From Linnemannia elongata (Eukaryota > Mortierellomycota > Mortierellomycetes > Mortierellales > Mortierellaceae): a DNA stretch of 64,000 nucleotides. The stretch lies in NCBI GenBank assembly GCA_036320915.1, contig JAXBDG010000006.1:2170001-2234000 (forward strand), given 5' to 3'. Below, piece by piece: positions 1-9,781 of the stretch. A program made the translations under genes and the position numbers. Each line of letters opens with the position of its first letter. Within the stretch, counting starts at the first letter, position 1. Under the pieces are notes generated by a model, which was not told where the DNA came from, did not search any database, and saw only the letters and a list, made by a program, of their open reading frames with translations.

Positions 1-167
1 GGCTGAATGCCCATGCATTCTCCTTCAAAAACGTGCGACTCTCATCTTACTCGTCACCACAACAAATACCACCTACATACCATATATTAGATACATCAAG
101 CGATAGTCTTCTCCATCCTTCTCGTAGCTATCCCCACAACACAGTCAGATATCTCCCCCACATCATA

Positions 168-480
168 CTGCTTCGTTTCGATTGACTACTAGTCATAGCT
201 CTCGCCATTCTTGCCTATTTGCCGAGCTCTCTAGATCTGCCTCTACTCGCACCACCCCAGACGCGACCAAGTGAGCTCATACTTTCTTTTTGGAGAGAAA
301 AAGCGCGACTGTTGCCGCCATTCTCTCTGATCTAGTTTTCTACTTGTAGCCCGAGCAGCGTCTTGACCTCGACCCTATGCTGATTCGCGGATAAGCCCAC
401 TTACCACGCTATCAATGGAGATTACAGCCACGAGGTCACTCTAGGAGTCAATGGGAGGGATTTAGGCAAGATGAGGTATG
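168..480 (+). pseudogene. Degenerate partial copy A1 of the secreted-protein array
   Basis: This is a decayed relative of the array genes downstream. The expected start reads as a broken ATG near 168 (catactgc where the other copies have caccatgtc). It is followed by a sequence resembling the signal-peptide exon (about 200-270) and a donor-like gtgagc near 271. A recognisable piece of exon 2 at about 410-478 would encode NGDYSHEVTLGV and a GKM motif, matching the N-terminal part of the mature domain. The cysteine-bearing half does not follow. Sequence resembling a second copy begins instead, so the copy is truncated. No full reading frame exists. The homology is clear by eye; the exact limits are approximate. 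Confidence 0.6.
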
Positions 481-548
481 ATACATGGGGGTTTACAAAC
501 ATATGCTAGGAGTAGGTATGCCATAAAAGCCTCTTACTCCTAACCTGA

Positions 549-1076
549 ATGACGATGGTTATTGTGTCTCTGAATCCCAGTTTCTTTTCTTCTCAGGTCC
601 TAATATCAATGGACCCCTTCTTCTGTCGTGGATTGACCGCCGCATTGGAAACGGAAGAAATGTGCCGTTCTTCAGCACTTTTCTGGTGGTCTTTCAGAGT
701 CTACTCGGAAAATGGTGATCACCATCACAACATGACCATGATCATCCAAGGTACCTTCTAGAGCAATCTGAGATAAAGGTCAAGGGACGTCTCGACTCAC
801 TGCACGGACGATGGACTTTGGTGTGTGACCCATGGTGACCCCGAAAGCCCGGAAATGGCGATTCTGTACAAGAGGTATGAGTATCGACTACCAGGCACCT
901 TGCTTGCGGGGACGATAATCCACGGGTCGCTTGTTTCCAGTACTGGAACTATATCATTTTTTAGAAAGGGCATCATCTACGGGTTGAGACACGGCCCAAA
1001 CTTTAATACAGCTTTTCGTGTCGAATTAGTCTCACGCTGCCCTCGCCTCTTTGTCGTACAATTCATGGACCACTGA
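549..1076 (+). pseudogene. Degenerate copy A2 of the secreted-protein array (exon 2 remnant)
   Basis: The segment carries a second exon-2-like stretch. A WW motif with YSENGD appears at about 684-715. After two frame breaks comes the cysteine block, which would read THCTDDGLWCVTHGDPESPE at about 797-853, very close to the intact paralogues. Past the YK motif (about 868) the frame runs out of homology and the last two cysteines are lost. The WW-to-HC distance is similar to that in intact copies, which suggests this is the rest of a separate copy rather than the continuation of A1. No matching signal-peptide exon or ATAAAA-plus-ATG arrangement was found. A gccataaaagc sequence at 520-530 could be a relict promoter. 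Confidence 0.55.
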
Positions 1077-1438
1077 TACCTCACCGTGCATGACGTGGAC
1101 GTAGGGTTCATTCCAGAATTAAAGTAATGGCCGGTTATTGATTGCACGCTTATTGTGGTTAAAAAAGGGGCTGAAGGAAACGTAGGAGTGTTTTTTCAGC
1201 CTCTTTGCTTGTAAACAATTAATACAAAGGCTGAAAGGCTTTGTGTTTGCTCATGTGTAGCATGGTAGATAAAAGAGAATACCAGCAACAAAAATGATCG
1301 CCTCTGAAAGGCAAGAGGAGAGTAAGAGGCTAAGTAGTAACGGGATTGTTTTCAATGATAAACGACATGCTTTGTGTTTTGTTTTTGTTCCTGTACCTAT
1401 TGTTGTTCGCACAAGAGGCAAGTACAACCGAAGTATTG

Positions 1439-1448
1439 ATAAAAAGGA
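1439..1448 (+). promoter_or_regulatory. TATA-like box ATAAAAAGGA of array gene B
   Basis: An ATAAAA(A)RG element lies 167 bp upstream of the ATG at 1606. Equivalent elements precede the other intact array genes at nearly the same distance, so it is most likely the core promoter of the gene at 1606-2222. Confidence 0.55.
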
Positions 1449-1605
1449 GCATTCTTTTTGTTTGTTTGTTCTTACTCCTCCCAAAAACGAGCGACACTTA
1501 TATCGCGCCTTTCTACACTTTGAACATTCATTCACACACACTTTTGATCACTCCTCTTTCGCATCCTCTCTCAAAATACAATAGCATAACTCCAACACAT
1601 ACACC

Positions 1606-2222
1606 ATGTCGCGTCTTTTCTTTTGGCTTCCTTCCTTTTTTTTCGCCACTATTGCTCACGTCGCCCTGTTCTCCGGACTCACCTTGGCCCTCCCCGCTTC
1701 GAACTCAATCTCTGTGCGGTCAGGCTCAAACTCGACTGGGTGAGTTTCTTTCATGCATTCGTACCCGAACAATCTCTCCCCTCCATTGTAGTGATTATTC
1801 TACTTTCACAGACTCTGTTTCTCTTCTCTCGTCCAATAACTTATATGCGCCTCCTCATTTTCTTGTGCGCTTTTAGATCGTTCGTCACACTGCAGCGTCG
1901 AACCACCATAAAAATGGACGTAAAATGGCTGTCTAACATGGACACCTGGTGGCTCTTTACCCAAAAGTACAGTCACGACATCTCGTTGACAGTCGACCAT
2001 TCCTACACGGGCAAAATGGAGTACTCGTCAAAAGATTTCAAGTCCCACTGCCATGACGATGGGATTTGGTGTGTAACCCATGGCGATCCTCTCAGTCTAG
2101 AAATGGCGATTTGGTACAAGGGGCGCAACTTTCAGTTTCAGACTATGACAATCGGTTGCTACGTCGAGGGATTTGATAGATGTCGCGAGTACATTACTTT
2201 TATTGATAGCGCGCTAGTATAG
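1606..2222 (+). CDS. Array gene B: small secreted cysteine-framework protein (unknown family)
   Basis: Two exons (1606-1739 and 1877-2222) are joined across a 137-nt phase-2 intron (gtgagt...ttttag), giving 159 residues. Exon 1 encodes a typical signal peptide (MSRLFFWLPSFFF, then ALFSGLTLA), with cleavage probable near residue 28. Exon 2 encodes the mature domain: a WW-LF motif, GKMEY, then HCHDDGIWCVTHGDP, IWYKG and two late cysteines. The cysteine spacing C-x6-C-x28-C-x7-C is identical in all four intact copies and suggests two disulfides in an extracellular protein. I do not recognise the family and assign no function. An effector-like or cell-surface role is only inference from secretion, small size and clustering. 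The start is supported by the signal peptide and by the position shared with paralogues. Confidence 0.8.
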
Positions 2223-2870
2223 ACGAGAGAAGAAGAGGATGTGTTGAAAGGAAATGGACGGTATTTGGATAGGTTGCGTTTTTTTAGCACAGCATACCTA
2301 GTCATTTTTAGATGTCGAATACACCTCCAAGCTTCAATTGAATTAGTTTGCTTTGAGTTGAGTGTCTCTTCCTTCCTTCTAGTCTCCTGTTTGACACCTT
2401 TCTTTCCCTTTCGCTCAACGAAATGATGAGCATTGAGTCGTGTGTATCATGGCAAACAAACGCAAAACAAAACACAGAACTGGTCATTTTTTTTGTTTGT
2501 CCGGTTGTATGCAACACAATAACTTGTGTACTGTACATAAAAACTGCCGCCTCCTAAAGGACACGAGGAGAGACCGTAGTTGACTTTTACCATCAGCCCA
2601 CAATATCATTGTTCTAAAAGCATCAGGAGGAGCATTGCTTTCTTCTTGATCCTTGACAAAGCTTCCATTGTTTCTCACGCATGAATTGCCGTCTTCAATT
2701 GTTCTTTCCTCCAAAGATTGCGCTCACGCTTGAAATAATAGGTGAAGGGGTCAAGAAACAAACACATTTTTGAGGATCGTGAGTTTCAGAGAACAAAAGG
2801 CATCGCCTGTTTGGTTTTGCGCTTCCCTTTCTACTTCTAGGACAAGAGACGTGTTCAATGGCGAACGTAA
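2223..2870. other. Spacer between array genes B and C
   Basis: About 650 bp with no convincing gene. Reading frames here are short and have no recognisable motif. The spacer carries blocks resembling those upstream of other copies, consistent with duplication of whole gene-plus-promoter units. Confidence 0.4.
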
Positions 2871-2880
2871 ATAAAAGGTA
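2871..2880 (+). promoter_or_regulatory. TATA-like box ATAAAAGG of array gene C
   Basis: An ATAAAAGGTA element lies 155 bp upstream of the ATG at 3026, at the same relative position as in the other intact paralogues. Confidence 0.55.
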
Positions 2881-3025
2881 CAGATTCACCTTTTCTAAGA
2901 ACACACGCTTCGCAAACCGCACTTTCTTACACTCTGGACAATCACATACACGTCCGCAATCTGCTGCTTCGTCCTCGTCGTTTTCTTTCTCAAAACATAA
3001 AATCAGGCTTATCCCATACCGCATC

Positions 3026-3635
3026 ATGATGCGCTTCTTACTTTTGCTTCTGACCATTATCCTTACCCACGTTACCCTATTTTCTGCATCCGCTTCTGTC
3101 CACCCGGCTTCTAATACGACCTCTGCCTCTTTCACCTTAAACGAGACAGAGTAAGTTCTATTTGATCTACTTGCATCAAACCCCTGTCAGCTGGTTGCTA
3201 TATACCTCGACCTCTTTTCACTTCCTCCTTTCTCTCAACTCAATTCTTATTAACCGTATTATTTTGTTCGCGTACTTTAGCTCCGTCACTGCTGCCGGAT
3301 GGAAGAATGGTGACCTCGGCCTAGAAATGACCCTATTGAGGTATTCTATCCGGTCCACATGGTGGCTTTTCACTAGAGAGTATATCCACTACGTCGACTT
3401 GGAGGTCTGGGAAACCTACAAGGGCAATATGAAGTACCAGTCAAAAGACTTCAACTCCCACTGCCATGAGGATGGAATCTGGTGCGTCAATCATGGTGAT
3501 CCCAAGAGCCCGGAAGTAACGATCTGGTACAAGGGGCAAACGTATCAACATAATACCGTGTCAGAAGACTGCTGGCTCGGCGACCAGGATACCTGTCAAC
3601 AGTATAATGATATTGTCGAACGCTCGAGGGCATAG
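3026..3635 (+). CDS. Array gene C: small secreted cysteine-framework protein
   Basis: Exons 3026-3150 and 3281-3635 flank a 130-nt phase-2 intron (gtaagt...ctttag) and encode 159 residues. The N-terminus (MMRFLLLLLTIILTHVTLF) is a strong signal peptide. The mature domain has a TWWLF motif, GNMKY, HCHEDGIWCVNHGDP, IWYKG, YQHNTV and a final CWLGDQDTC, preserving C-x6-C-x28-C-x7-C. The second position of the VTHGDP motif is Asn here instead of Thr. Two ATGs lie in tandem at 3026 and 3029; the first is taken. The paralogues on either side are in the same orientation, each with its own promoter-like box, so each is probably transcribed alone. Function unknown. Confidence 0.8.
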
Positions 3636-4322
3636 AGTAGGGTCGTTGTAGAATGTTGTAATGGGTTGAATATTGGCTGGACGGTGTAGGAGATGTGCTA
3701 GTGGGGAGAAGGGGAGAATTTTCTAGCGCTATAAAATATGCGCTGTTACCTCAGCCTTCAATCGAATGTTGTTTCCTTCGTCATGTATGTCGTCCCCGTG
3801 ATTCTTGCTTCGTTGGCCATGGTCGTTACTGTGTCGCATTCAACCGACAGTACTCAAGTGCTCACCCATATGTTCTCCCGTCTTGTGTCCCTGGGTTGAA
3901 TGGAAGAATGAGAGAGACAGAGAGGTGGAAGGGTAGATCAAGATCATTTTTGTTCCTCAACAGAAACAAAAGAGTCAGAGTATAGGTCTCAACTGGAGCC
4001 GACTATTGTTGTCTCAAAAGTACAGATATATCCACTTTCACTCTTTTATGCACGACATAAAAGATGGACAATCATCGCTCTTTTTCAGTGCTCGAGCTTA
4101 TTATTTTTGTTTTTCGTTCCTGATAGTTGCAGCCAGGCGTAGAATGCATGAAACGGGATCATCCACTGTCTTATTTCAGTCCCTCCAAAGCATACGTTTT
4201 TCAGCATATACTCCACGTTCACAAATGTTATCCGCACTGCACACTGTATACAACACGCTACCGACTACCTATCGTTTGTCTCATCTTTAAGGCGCAACCA
4301 GAGAGCACCACCACCCCACACC
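3636..4322. other. Spacer between array copies C and D
   Basis: No convincing gene. At 4141-4155 the sequence corresponding to the ATAAAA box of the intact copies reads gcatgaaacg, so the putative TATA element is lost ahead of degenerate copy D. A tataaaatatgcg sequence near 3731 lies about 590 bp upstream and does not match the usual spacing. Confidence 0.4.
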
Positions 4323-4862
4323 ATGTCGCGCGGGGGTTTTTTGGCTCTCAATTACTGTCCTCACCACTCTTGCCCACGTCGCCCTGTTCTCTGGCATCGC
4401 CTCCTCAGTCGTTCCCTGTCAAGACGATCCGGATAGGTAGGTTTCTCAGTTCTCTACACCTGCACCCAAAAATTAATCTGAAGCACGGATCATTGCTGCA
4501 AATCTGCTTCCCTCTACCCATCTACCCTTGTCCGCCCTTATATTTCTTTGTCATGCCTTCTCGCTCATTGCACCAAGAAAATAAAATTCTCTTGCACAAC
4601 CTCAACACTGAGATGGCTGTCTGACAAGACCGTGTTCCACATCTTCAACAAAGAGTATATACAAGTTATTCAATTCACACACGACACAAAATACCTCGGC
4701 ATTATGCAGTACAAATCAAAGGGCTTTGATGCGCACTGCCAGGAGGATGAGCAATGGTGTGTGACCCCTGGTGACCCTACCAGTCTATAGTTGGTTATCT
4801 GGTACAGGGGGTATTACTATCAACAAGCAACCTGCTCATATGAATGCAGGAGTGAGAGATGA
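4323..4862 (+). pseudogene. Array copy D: secreted-protein pseudogene with frameshift and nonsense codon
   Basis: The copy keeps the two-exon layout but is broken twice. After ATG TCG CGC a run of five G shifts the frame by one base; in the shifted frame the signal-peptide exon is well preserved (an LAHVALFSG motif) up to a gtaggt donor near 4436. Exon 2 keeps HIFNKEY, IMQYKSKGF, HCQEDEQWCVTPGDP, but a TAG at 4788-4790 falls where paralogues have a Glu-containing segment. The same frame resumes with VIWYRGYYYQ and ends at TGA 4860-4862. The acidic HED motif has also drifted. The G-run frameshift alone could be an assembly error. The in-frame stop, drifted motif and lost promoter box together favour a real pseudogene. 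Confidence 0.7.
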
Positions 4863-5388
4863 CTTTTGCAGCTTGTACATTGACTCTATGGAGCGAGAGC
4901 TGTGAGTTAGAAAGGGGGAGGATGGATGGTGTGAGGGTTGGATAGTGGATCGTATGATTGCTGTATGAGGCGCGTTACCGTCATTGTGTCGCCCTCTTAG
5001 TGGACAGCTGACCGAAACAAAAGTATTAAAGAGAGCAAGTCCATGTCTTTTCCCTTCTCTATTGTCTATGTCTTTATTCTTTTTTGACGCGACCTTTTGA
5101 GCTTTCTTCTTTTCAACATAAACCTTCCTCGCGTGCCACTGACCTGGCTGCAAACACACTCAACATAATGACTGTCAGATCAATGTCAACCCCTAAAGAA
5201 AAAAATATGGCTCACTTTCCCCCTACCCCCTTTTTTATGTTCCAACAACCGGATGGACAATGTAGGAGGCTGAAATTAAGATCCCTGACTGCAAAGAGTA
5301 ACAATCATCGCTCCTCTTTGGTCATCATTGCTTGCGTTTGGTTCCTAGTCCTACCATTCTTTTTAGACTCAGAACGCTAACTTTTAGC
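4863..5388. other. Spacer between array copies D and E
   Basis: About 525 bp without a recognisable gene. It includes a block (around 5141-5160, gcgtgccactgacctggctg) that recurs in similar form near 6395-6415 upstream of copy F, showing that flanks were duplicated along with the genes. Confidence 0.4.
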
Positions 5389-5398
5389 ATAAAAAGGA
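5389..5398 (+). promoter_or_regulatory. TATA-like box ATAAAAAGGA of array gene E
   Basis: The element lies 147 bp upstream of the ATG at 5536 and shares extended similarity (ATAAAAAGGATGCA) with the decayed box of copy F (GGTAAAGGATGCA near 6880). Confidence 0.55.
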
Positions 5399-5535
5399 TG
5401 CAAAAATACTTTCCTCGTTAGACTCGCCTGTCGTCAATAACACCACACAATAGCAATACATATCACCTACGGCTGCCTCCTCCAGATCCTTATCCTCCGA
5501 TCTCGACCGGACAGTTCCCACAATACACACACACC

Positions 5536-6121
5536 ATGCCGCATCATTTTTTTTCACTCTCAACAGTTGTTCTTGTCGCTCTTGTCCACATTGCCCTGCT
5601 CTACGGCATCGACTCCAAACAAGAGCGCCCCTGCACCCCTAACCCGGATGACCCGTATGAGTAAGTTTTGACTACAACAACCAGAAGCTCGGTTGTTCCC
5701 GAAACCTCTGCTCGTCTCTTTCTCTCTCTTTCTCTCTCTCTCTTTTGTCTCTCACGCCCTAATACTTATTTTTCCACAATTTTCGGAAAAAAAAAATAGC
5801 ACCCTTGAGTGCCAATACTCATCATTACAGTGGGTGTCCACCAAGACAACATGGCACCTTTTCACCGGAAAGTATAAGCACTATGTCCTATTCGTCCACC
5901 TCGGACATTACGGTGCCAACATGCGGTATGAAGCAAAGGGGTTCACAACCCACTGTCATGAAGATGGAGCCTGGTGTGTCACTCATGGTGACCCACAGAG
6001 TCCAGAGGTGGATATCTGGTACAAGGGGTACAACTACCAGCATAGCGCCAGGACAAAGCCGTGCCATGAGCCAAATGGCGATGAATGTTCCGAGTACGTT
6101 AATTATATCACACTCTTCTAA
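5536..6121 (+). CDS. Array gene E: small secreted cysteine-framework protein
   Basis: Exons 5536-5660 and 5800-6121 flank a 139-nt phase-2 intron (gtaagt...aaatag) and encode 148 residues, slightly shorter than the paralogues. Signal peptide MPHHFFSLSTVVLVALVHIA. The mature part starts with two extra cysteines (ERPCTPN and LECQYSS) that the other intact copies lack, and then shows TWHLF, ANMRYEAKGF, HCHEDGAWCVTHGDP, IWYKGYNYQH and CHEPNGDEC. The core spacing C-x6-C-x28-C-x7-C is kept, so the extra pair probably forms a third disulfide (inference). Function unknown. Confidence 0.8.
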
Positions 6122-7049
6122 AGGGAGGGAGGAAGGAGGAAGGAGGATAGAGATGGACGCTACGTGCGTTGTGAGAGATGGATGAAGGTTAGGACGATTA
6201 TTGACGTAGGGGGGGATTCGCCGTTGTCGCGTCTCGCCCAGCGGCCAGCTCCAAGCTGAAATAAAACCTTTTTTTTTACATTCTTAAAAATACAGCGACA
6301 GATCAATTTGGTCTCTTTGTCTACTTTGTTCTTTTTTCTCAAGGCCTTACCCACTAAGCATTGCTTCTTCTGATCGATGATCTGTTTACTCGCTTGTACT
6401 TGCCTTGGCTGCAAGCACAACGTCCATGTTCTCGTTGAAGAACCAACAATCGCGCCCCATTTTGTTCTCCTGTGTTTGATTCCGATAAGCAAAAAAAATA
6501 TCAAAACAAGCGTCATCGACGCGGTGCGTCTTTCTGTCTGACATGTTGCTTGGACATGGTCATCGTGATCCTTGGTTTCTTGAACGGACAAAAGGAGGAG
6601 GCAAACACGCATTTGAACCCGTTAGCAGTCTTTAGAGGATGAAAGCAAAGGGCAGAGTAAGTGCAAGAAAGTATCTCTGTTTTTGATATACTGTGTTCTT
6701 TTCGCGTATCTAGTTTGTGCATGCTCAGCTATTGCCATTGATAAGAGCAACCGCTACATTCTTTGTCAATTCGCTTGTGGAGAAAAGGGTTGAACAATCA
6801 TTTCTTTTACTTGGGTACTCGCTCTCACCTTTTTTCCTCTGATATAGTCGCGTTCAGGAACATCGGGCACAGATATGGGTAAAGGATGCATCCCAATTCG
6901 TTATCCCTGCACAGAACACACGACCTGCATAATACCCTAGCACTGTCAAGTCTCATTTGGACGACGCATACTCCGCCTTCTAGGCTCGACTGCCTGCTCC
7001 CTACTCCTTTTATTCCCTTCAGTCACGGTCAAACACTATCACCACCTAC
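6122..7049. other. Long spacer between array genes E and F
   Basis: About 930 bp with no supported gene. Short open frames on the minus strand lack motifs. A block near 6540-6600 (gacatgttgcttggacatgg) reappears in diverged form at about 10015-10070, marking an extra copy of the spacer beyond the last gene remnant. Confidence 0.4.
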
Positions 7050-7589
7050 CCCATAACCCGCTTTATATTTGGCTACCGCCCTTGCTCCCGTTACTCTTAT
7101 ATCTGGCATCACTTTCGCGGGGGTTTGCTGTGAACGAAACCCATAAAAGTAAGTGTCTAACCGTTCCACCACCTTCTGAAATCTCAAGCGCAATAATTGC
7201 TGCAACCTATGTTTCTTTGTCTCTCTCTTTTGTCTCGCTTTCATGCCCTAACACTTATTTTTTCTACTCATTTGTGTTCGCCTTCTTTTTCAACGGGATC
7301 TTCCGCATCGGAATAGAAAATAGTCTCGATGGATGCAAACCCTTGAGACTGAGGTGGGAGTCCACCAAGACCTCATGACGCCCAGTACTTTGGCGTCATG
7401 GAGTATGAGTCCAGTTATTTTGAGAGGCACCTCCAAGAGGATAGAGCCTGATGTGTAACCATGTAGATCCTATGAACCCGAAAGCCACCGTAACGTGCAA
7501 GGGGAGCGATTATCGATATCGAATCTAAGGACTGCTCAGTCGGAGGTTCTTTTTGCCCCGAGTACGTGAGTTATGTCACAATCGACTAG
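7050..7589 (+). pseudogene. Array copy F: heavily degenerate secreted-protein pseudogene
   Basis: The signal-peptide exon is only faintly visible (about 7050-7150, with no ATG) before a gtaagt at 7150. Exon 2 begins at about 7340 with LRWESTKTS, very close to the start of exon 2 of gene E, and then meets a stop. About 50 bp of the WHLF segment are deleted. The remainder reads through several stops, with relics of the MEYES, QEDRA and final TAG (7587-7589) regions. Both the cysteine block and the frame are destroyed, and the upstream ATAAAA box has decayed to GGTAAAGG. This is the most eroded copy that can still be aligned. Confidence 0.65.
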
Positions 7590-8294
7590 AGGTGAAAGAA
7601 GGGTGGAGGGGTGGTGAGAGGGATGGTGTGTGTCGGGGTATTGTTGGGACGAGGTTTCTTTTTTATATATATATTATGGTGTATCGTTTACCCGCGATGA
7701 TAGAAACAATTCTTTCAGGATGAGTTGCATCAGAGAATCGAAGTACTGGTTGAATCTCACCTTGGATCAACAGATGTCTACACACGCACGCACACACATA
7801 TATAAACATTCGATAGGCCGTAATCCGTAACTTTTTCCTTAGGTGAAAGAGATAGACAGGAAAGAGGCGACAATGTTGAGCCCGTGGTCATGCTTAGGCG
7901 ACAAAAGAAGGAGAGTAACAGCTCAACCCAGAGGCGTCACTTTGATGAATTAAATTTTGCATTTGCACCATGTGGCAAAAACGTCGTCTCTAACATGATT
8001 GAGAAATGGGCTTTTAGGTAACCTCAGTCAGAACGCGACATCGTCAATCTAACAACCGGACGAGCCCTTCTGTTTTTCATGTCCTTCAATGAAAGCATGG
8101 ATGAATCGCGTTATTTTTAACTCCTTCATAACCCACCTCTATTGTCATTTACGGTTATCTAATTAACCCTTGACTTTATTGTCGTTCGCCTACGTGTCGA
8201 GAAAAATACAATTATCGCTTGTTCTTTTTTGTCTTTTGTCTGAAAGCAGGTAATCTTTTTTTCCCCCAAGAACCGCGTTCAAGGGTGGATGTGA
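7590..8294. other. Spacer between array copies F and G
   Basis: About 700 bp with no gene I can support. AT-rich with short frames only. Confidence 0.4.
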
Positions 8295-8304
8295 ATAAAA
8301 AGGG
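8295..8304 (+). promoter_or_regulatory. TATA-like box ATAAAAAGGG of array gene G
   Basis: The element lies 185 bp upstream of the ATG at 8480 and matches the boxes of the other intact copies. Confidence 0.55.
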
Positions 8305-8479
8305 TGCACACAATCTTGCCTCTTACTTTCCCTCCAGAAACAAACCTAGCCCATCGAACTCTCTCTCGCCTGCAACAACAATCTACCCACTCGGAACAGG
8401 GAACACTACATACCACCACTACTTATTTCTTCGCGTCCTCATTCTCACATCCCAGCCGGCCAATATCACCACTTGCACC

Positions 8480-9057
8480 ATGTCGTGCCTTAATTTATGG
8501 CTTCCAATCGTCGTTTTCGCCATTCTTGGTTACATTGCCCTGTACTGTGGGTCTGCCTCAGCTCGCCCCATCTCAAATGCGGTCGCTCTCAGTCCTGTCT
8601 TGGAGTCGGGAAAGTAAGTTTTTCATCTACTTGCATCTCCCAAAAACTCTTATATTATTTTCTCCTCTGACATTTTAATCACCACTCACTCTTCTTTTCC
8701 TTACTTTTCTTTAGCACGATCGCCGAGGCGATCAAAGCCTCAGGGGTCCATTTGAATCTTATATGGCGTTCAAGGTTCTCCCAATGGCACTTTTTTGACA
8801 GCAAGTACAACCACGAGGTCACCTTGCTCGTCGGGTCCTACTACGGAAAAATGGAGTACGTCTCAAGGGACTTCAAAAGTCACTGCCATGAGGATGGAGT
8901 CTGGTGTGTCACTCATGGTGACCCACAGAGTTTGGAAATTGTTATCTGGTACAAAGGGTACAACTATCAGCATAATACGGTTACAGCTGACTGTAACTCT
9001 AAGATGCCTGTGTTTTGTCGCCAGTATGATGACTATATCGATCCCTCGGTGGCATAG
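8480..9057 (+). CDS. Array gene G: small secreted cysteine-framework protein
   Basis: Exons 8480-8613 and 8715-9057 flank a 101-nt phase-2 intron (gtaagt...ctttag) and encode 158 residues. Signal peptide MSCLNLWLPIVVFAILGYIA with likely cleavage after GSASA. The mature domain shows QWHFFDSKY, GKMEYVSRDF, HCHEDGVWCVTHGDP, IWYKGYNYQHNTV and CNSKMPVFC, with the conserved C-x6-C-x28-C-x7-C framework. The stretch from HCHEDG to YQH is nearly identical to that of gene E even though the first exons differ. This points either to strong constraint on this block or to gene conversion. Function unknown. Confidence 0.8.
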
Positions 9058-9327
9058 TGGAGAGGAAGAGTTGTTAGGACGGTTTGGTGGTGGTTGTGGG
9101 GAAGGAGATCTACTGCAAAACATTATACTACCATACCACCAGAGTCAAGCGTGTCCAACAATAAACAAAGCCCCGCGTTATATTTAACTTTCGAGGATGG
9201 TCCTTATTGTTTTCCCAAGTAACAATTGCATCCATCTTCCTCGTTGTAAGATAAAAGAAATGTTGTTTGTCTCTTGACTACAGAACCACATTCTCTTCAA
9301 ATGAGCCGCGCTCAGGCGTAGAAGTGC

Positions 9328-9337
9328 ATAAAAGAAC
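9328..9337 (+). promoter_or_regulatory. TATA-like box ATAAAAGAAC before remnant H
   Basis: The element lies 158 bp upstream of the ATG at 9486. Unlike D and F, this remnant kept a good ATAAAA box although its coding part is broken. Confidence 0.45.
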
Positions 9338-9485
9338 GCGTCCCCCACTCCTTTTCCCTGACTGGCTGTGATGCATTCTTTGACGTTCTTTTTCTTACAT
9401 CTTGATATTAAACCCTCACGCGCTTTTCACTCAAACGTCTTGTTCTCTCCTTCAAACTCACTCAAACACTGCGTCCGCCCACCTC

Positions 9486-9592
9486 ATGTCACGCCTAGCG
9501 TTTTGATCTTTGACCATTTCTGTTGCCACCATAGCCTACGTTGTCCTTTTCTCCGACATCATTTACGCGTTGGTCCCCTGCGACCCATATAG
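9486..9592 (+). pseudogene. Array copy H: orphan signal-peptide exon
   Basis: ATG at 9486 starts MSRLAF and then hits TGA where the paralogues have Trp (tttgat against ttttgg). The rest of the exon remains readable (SVATIAYVVLFSD, then VPCDPYR) up to a gtgaac donor at 9593. No second exon follows. Instead there is pyrimidine-rich sequence and an uninterrupted run of 22 G at 9760-9781. The copy is therefore a truncated pseudogene at the end of the array. Confidence 0.6.
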
Positions 9593-9759
9593 GTGAACTT
9601 TAAACTATTCTACCTGCTTCAAGACAAAGCAATCAGAAATATTGGACGTCCGCAGAAACCTATCTCTTTATCATTCCCCTCCCACATCTCAACGCTCCAC
9701 TCTTCCAACTTTTTTTTTTGCTCGCTGGCTTTTCTTTTTTGTTTCGGGTCGATTCCATC

Positions 9760-9781
9760 GGGGGGGGGGGGGGGGGGGGGG
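9760..9781 (+). repeat. Homopolymer run of 22 G
   Basis: Uninterrupted G22 at the broken end of remnant H. Such a run can form a G-quadruplex and is prone to slippage and sequencing error. Confidence 0.9.
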
